DNA from: Dimorphilus gyrociliatus
Lineage: Eukaryota > Annelida > Polychaeta > Dinophilidae
NCBI GenBank assembly: GCA_904063045.1
Contig: CAJFCJ010000002.1
Location: forward strand, 62,001 to 126,000
Direction: 5' to 3'
DNA length: 64,000 bases
Shown here: positions 63,837-64,000 of the stretch, piece after piece
Position numbering within the stretch: the first letter of the stretch is position 1
Layout: each line of letters opens with the position of its first letter
Notes under the pieces: model-generated
Told to the model about the DNA's origin: nothing
The model's input: only the letters and a program-made list of their open reading frames with translations
The model's database searches: none
Program-made: the position numbers and the translations under genes

Positions 63837-64000
63837 ACTTATTAAGCATCAATCAAGTCCTAGTCAAAACATGTACAGCAGAAGGAATAGAAACAAAAAT
63901 TACAGTGAGAATAGCACACTAAAAAAAACCTTAACTTGAATAGTTTGCAATAAAATTGACAGTAAATCATTGTTTTTTTTTCAGACTCACGTCTAAATAA

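Overview
The window is animal (bilaterian invertebrate) DNA: AT-rich, with multi-exon genes, GT-AG introns and families found only in animals (Rax homeodomain, ZO-1, matrix metalloproteinase, IRSp53, PRDM, RNF220). Many introns are only 50-90 bp and neighbouring genes are often a few hundred bases apart. This suggests a small-genome lophotrochozoan such as a compact-genome annelid; that identification is inference, not something the sequence proves.

I joined exons by hand using splice sites, reading frame and family similarity. Thirteen protein genes are supported, plus one small uncertain one. In order: an SLC22-type transporter (+, 526-2493); a 4.8 kb gene-free convergent gap with enhancer-like features; the retinal homeobox gene rax (-, 7252-13020) with a 4.2 kb first intron; a GLUT10/12-like SLC2A transporter (-, 13941-16595), head to head with the E3 ligase gene RNF220 (+, 16934-18532); mitochondrial adenylate kinase AK3 (-, 18678-19498), tail to tail with RNF220; a PR-domain zinc finger gene (-, 19930-23331); the mitochondrial GTPase gene GTPBP8 (+, 24978-26215); a 15.7 kb, 15-exon Ig/FN3 adhesion receptor gene (-, 26603-42352); IRSp53/BAIAP2 (+, 45580-47999); a standalone peptide-amidating lyase PAL (-, 49580-52050), divergent from an SLC17 anion transporter (+, 52728-55909); a small one-pass membrane protein (+, 56400-56630); and the complete ZO-1 gene (-, 57684-63836). 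Intron 7 of ZO-1 carries a separate, oppositely oriented matrilysin-like metalloproteinase gene (+, 60883-61665).

Gene form splits in two. Housekeeping and transport genes have tiny introns, while the developmental genes (rax, PRDM, the Ig receptor) have kilobase introns that probably hold control elements. The genes do not form one pathway. Themes are neural and sensory patterning (rax, PRDM), neuropeptide amidation (PAL), cell adhesion and junctions (Ig receptor, ZO-1, IRSp53) and solute transport.

The most notable observations are the metalloproteinase nested inside ZO-1 with an altered latency switch and structural metal site, a CTCF-like short motif that recurs in noncoding gaps across the window, and a nested inverted repeat carrying nuclear-receptor half-sites. 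I saw no transposon, CRISPR array, rRNA or tRNA that I could support.
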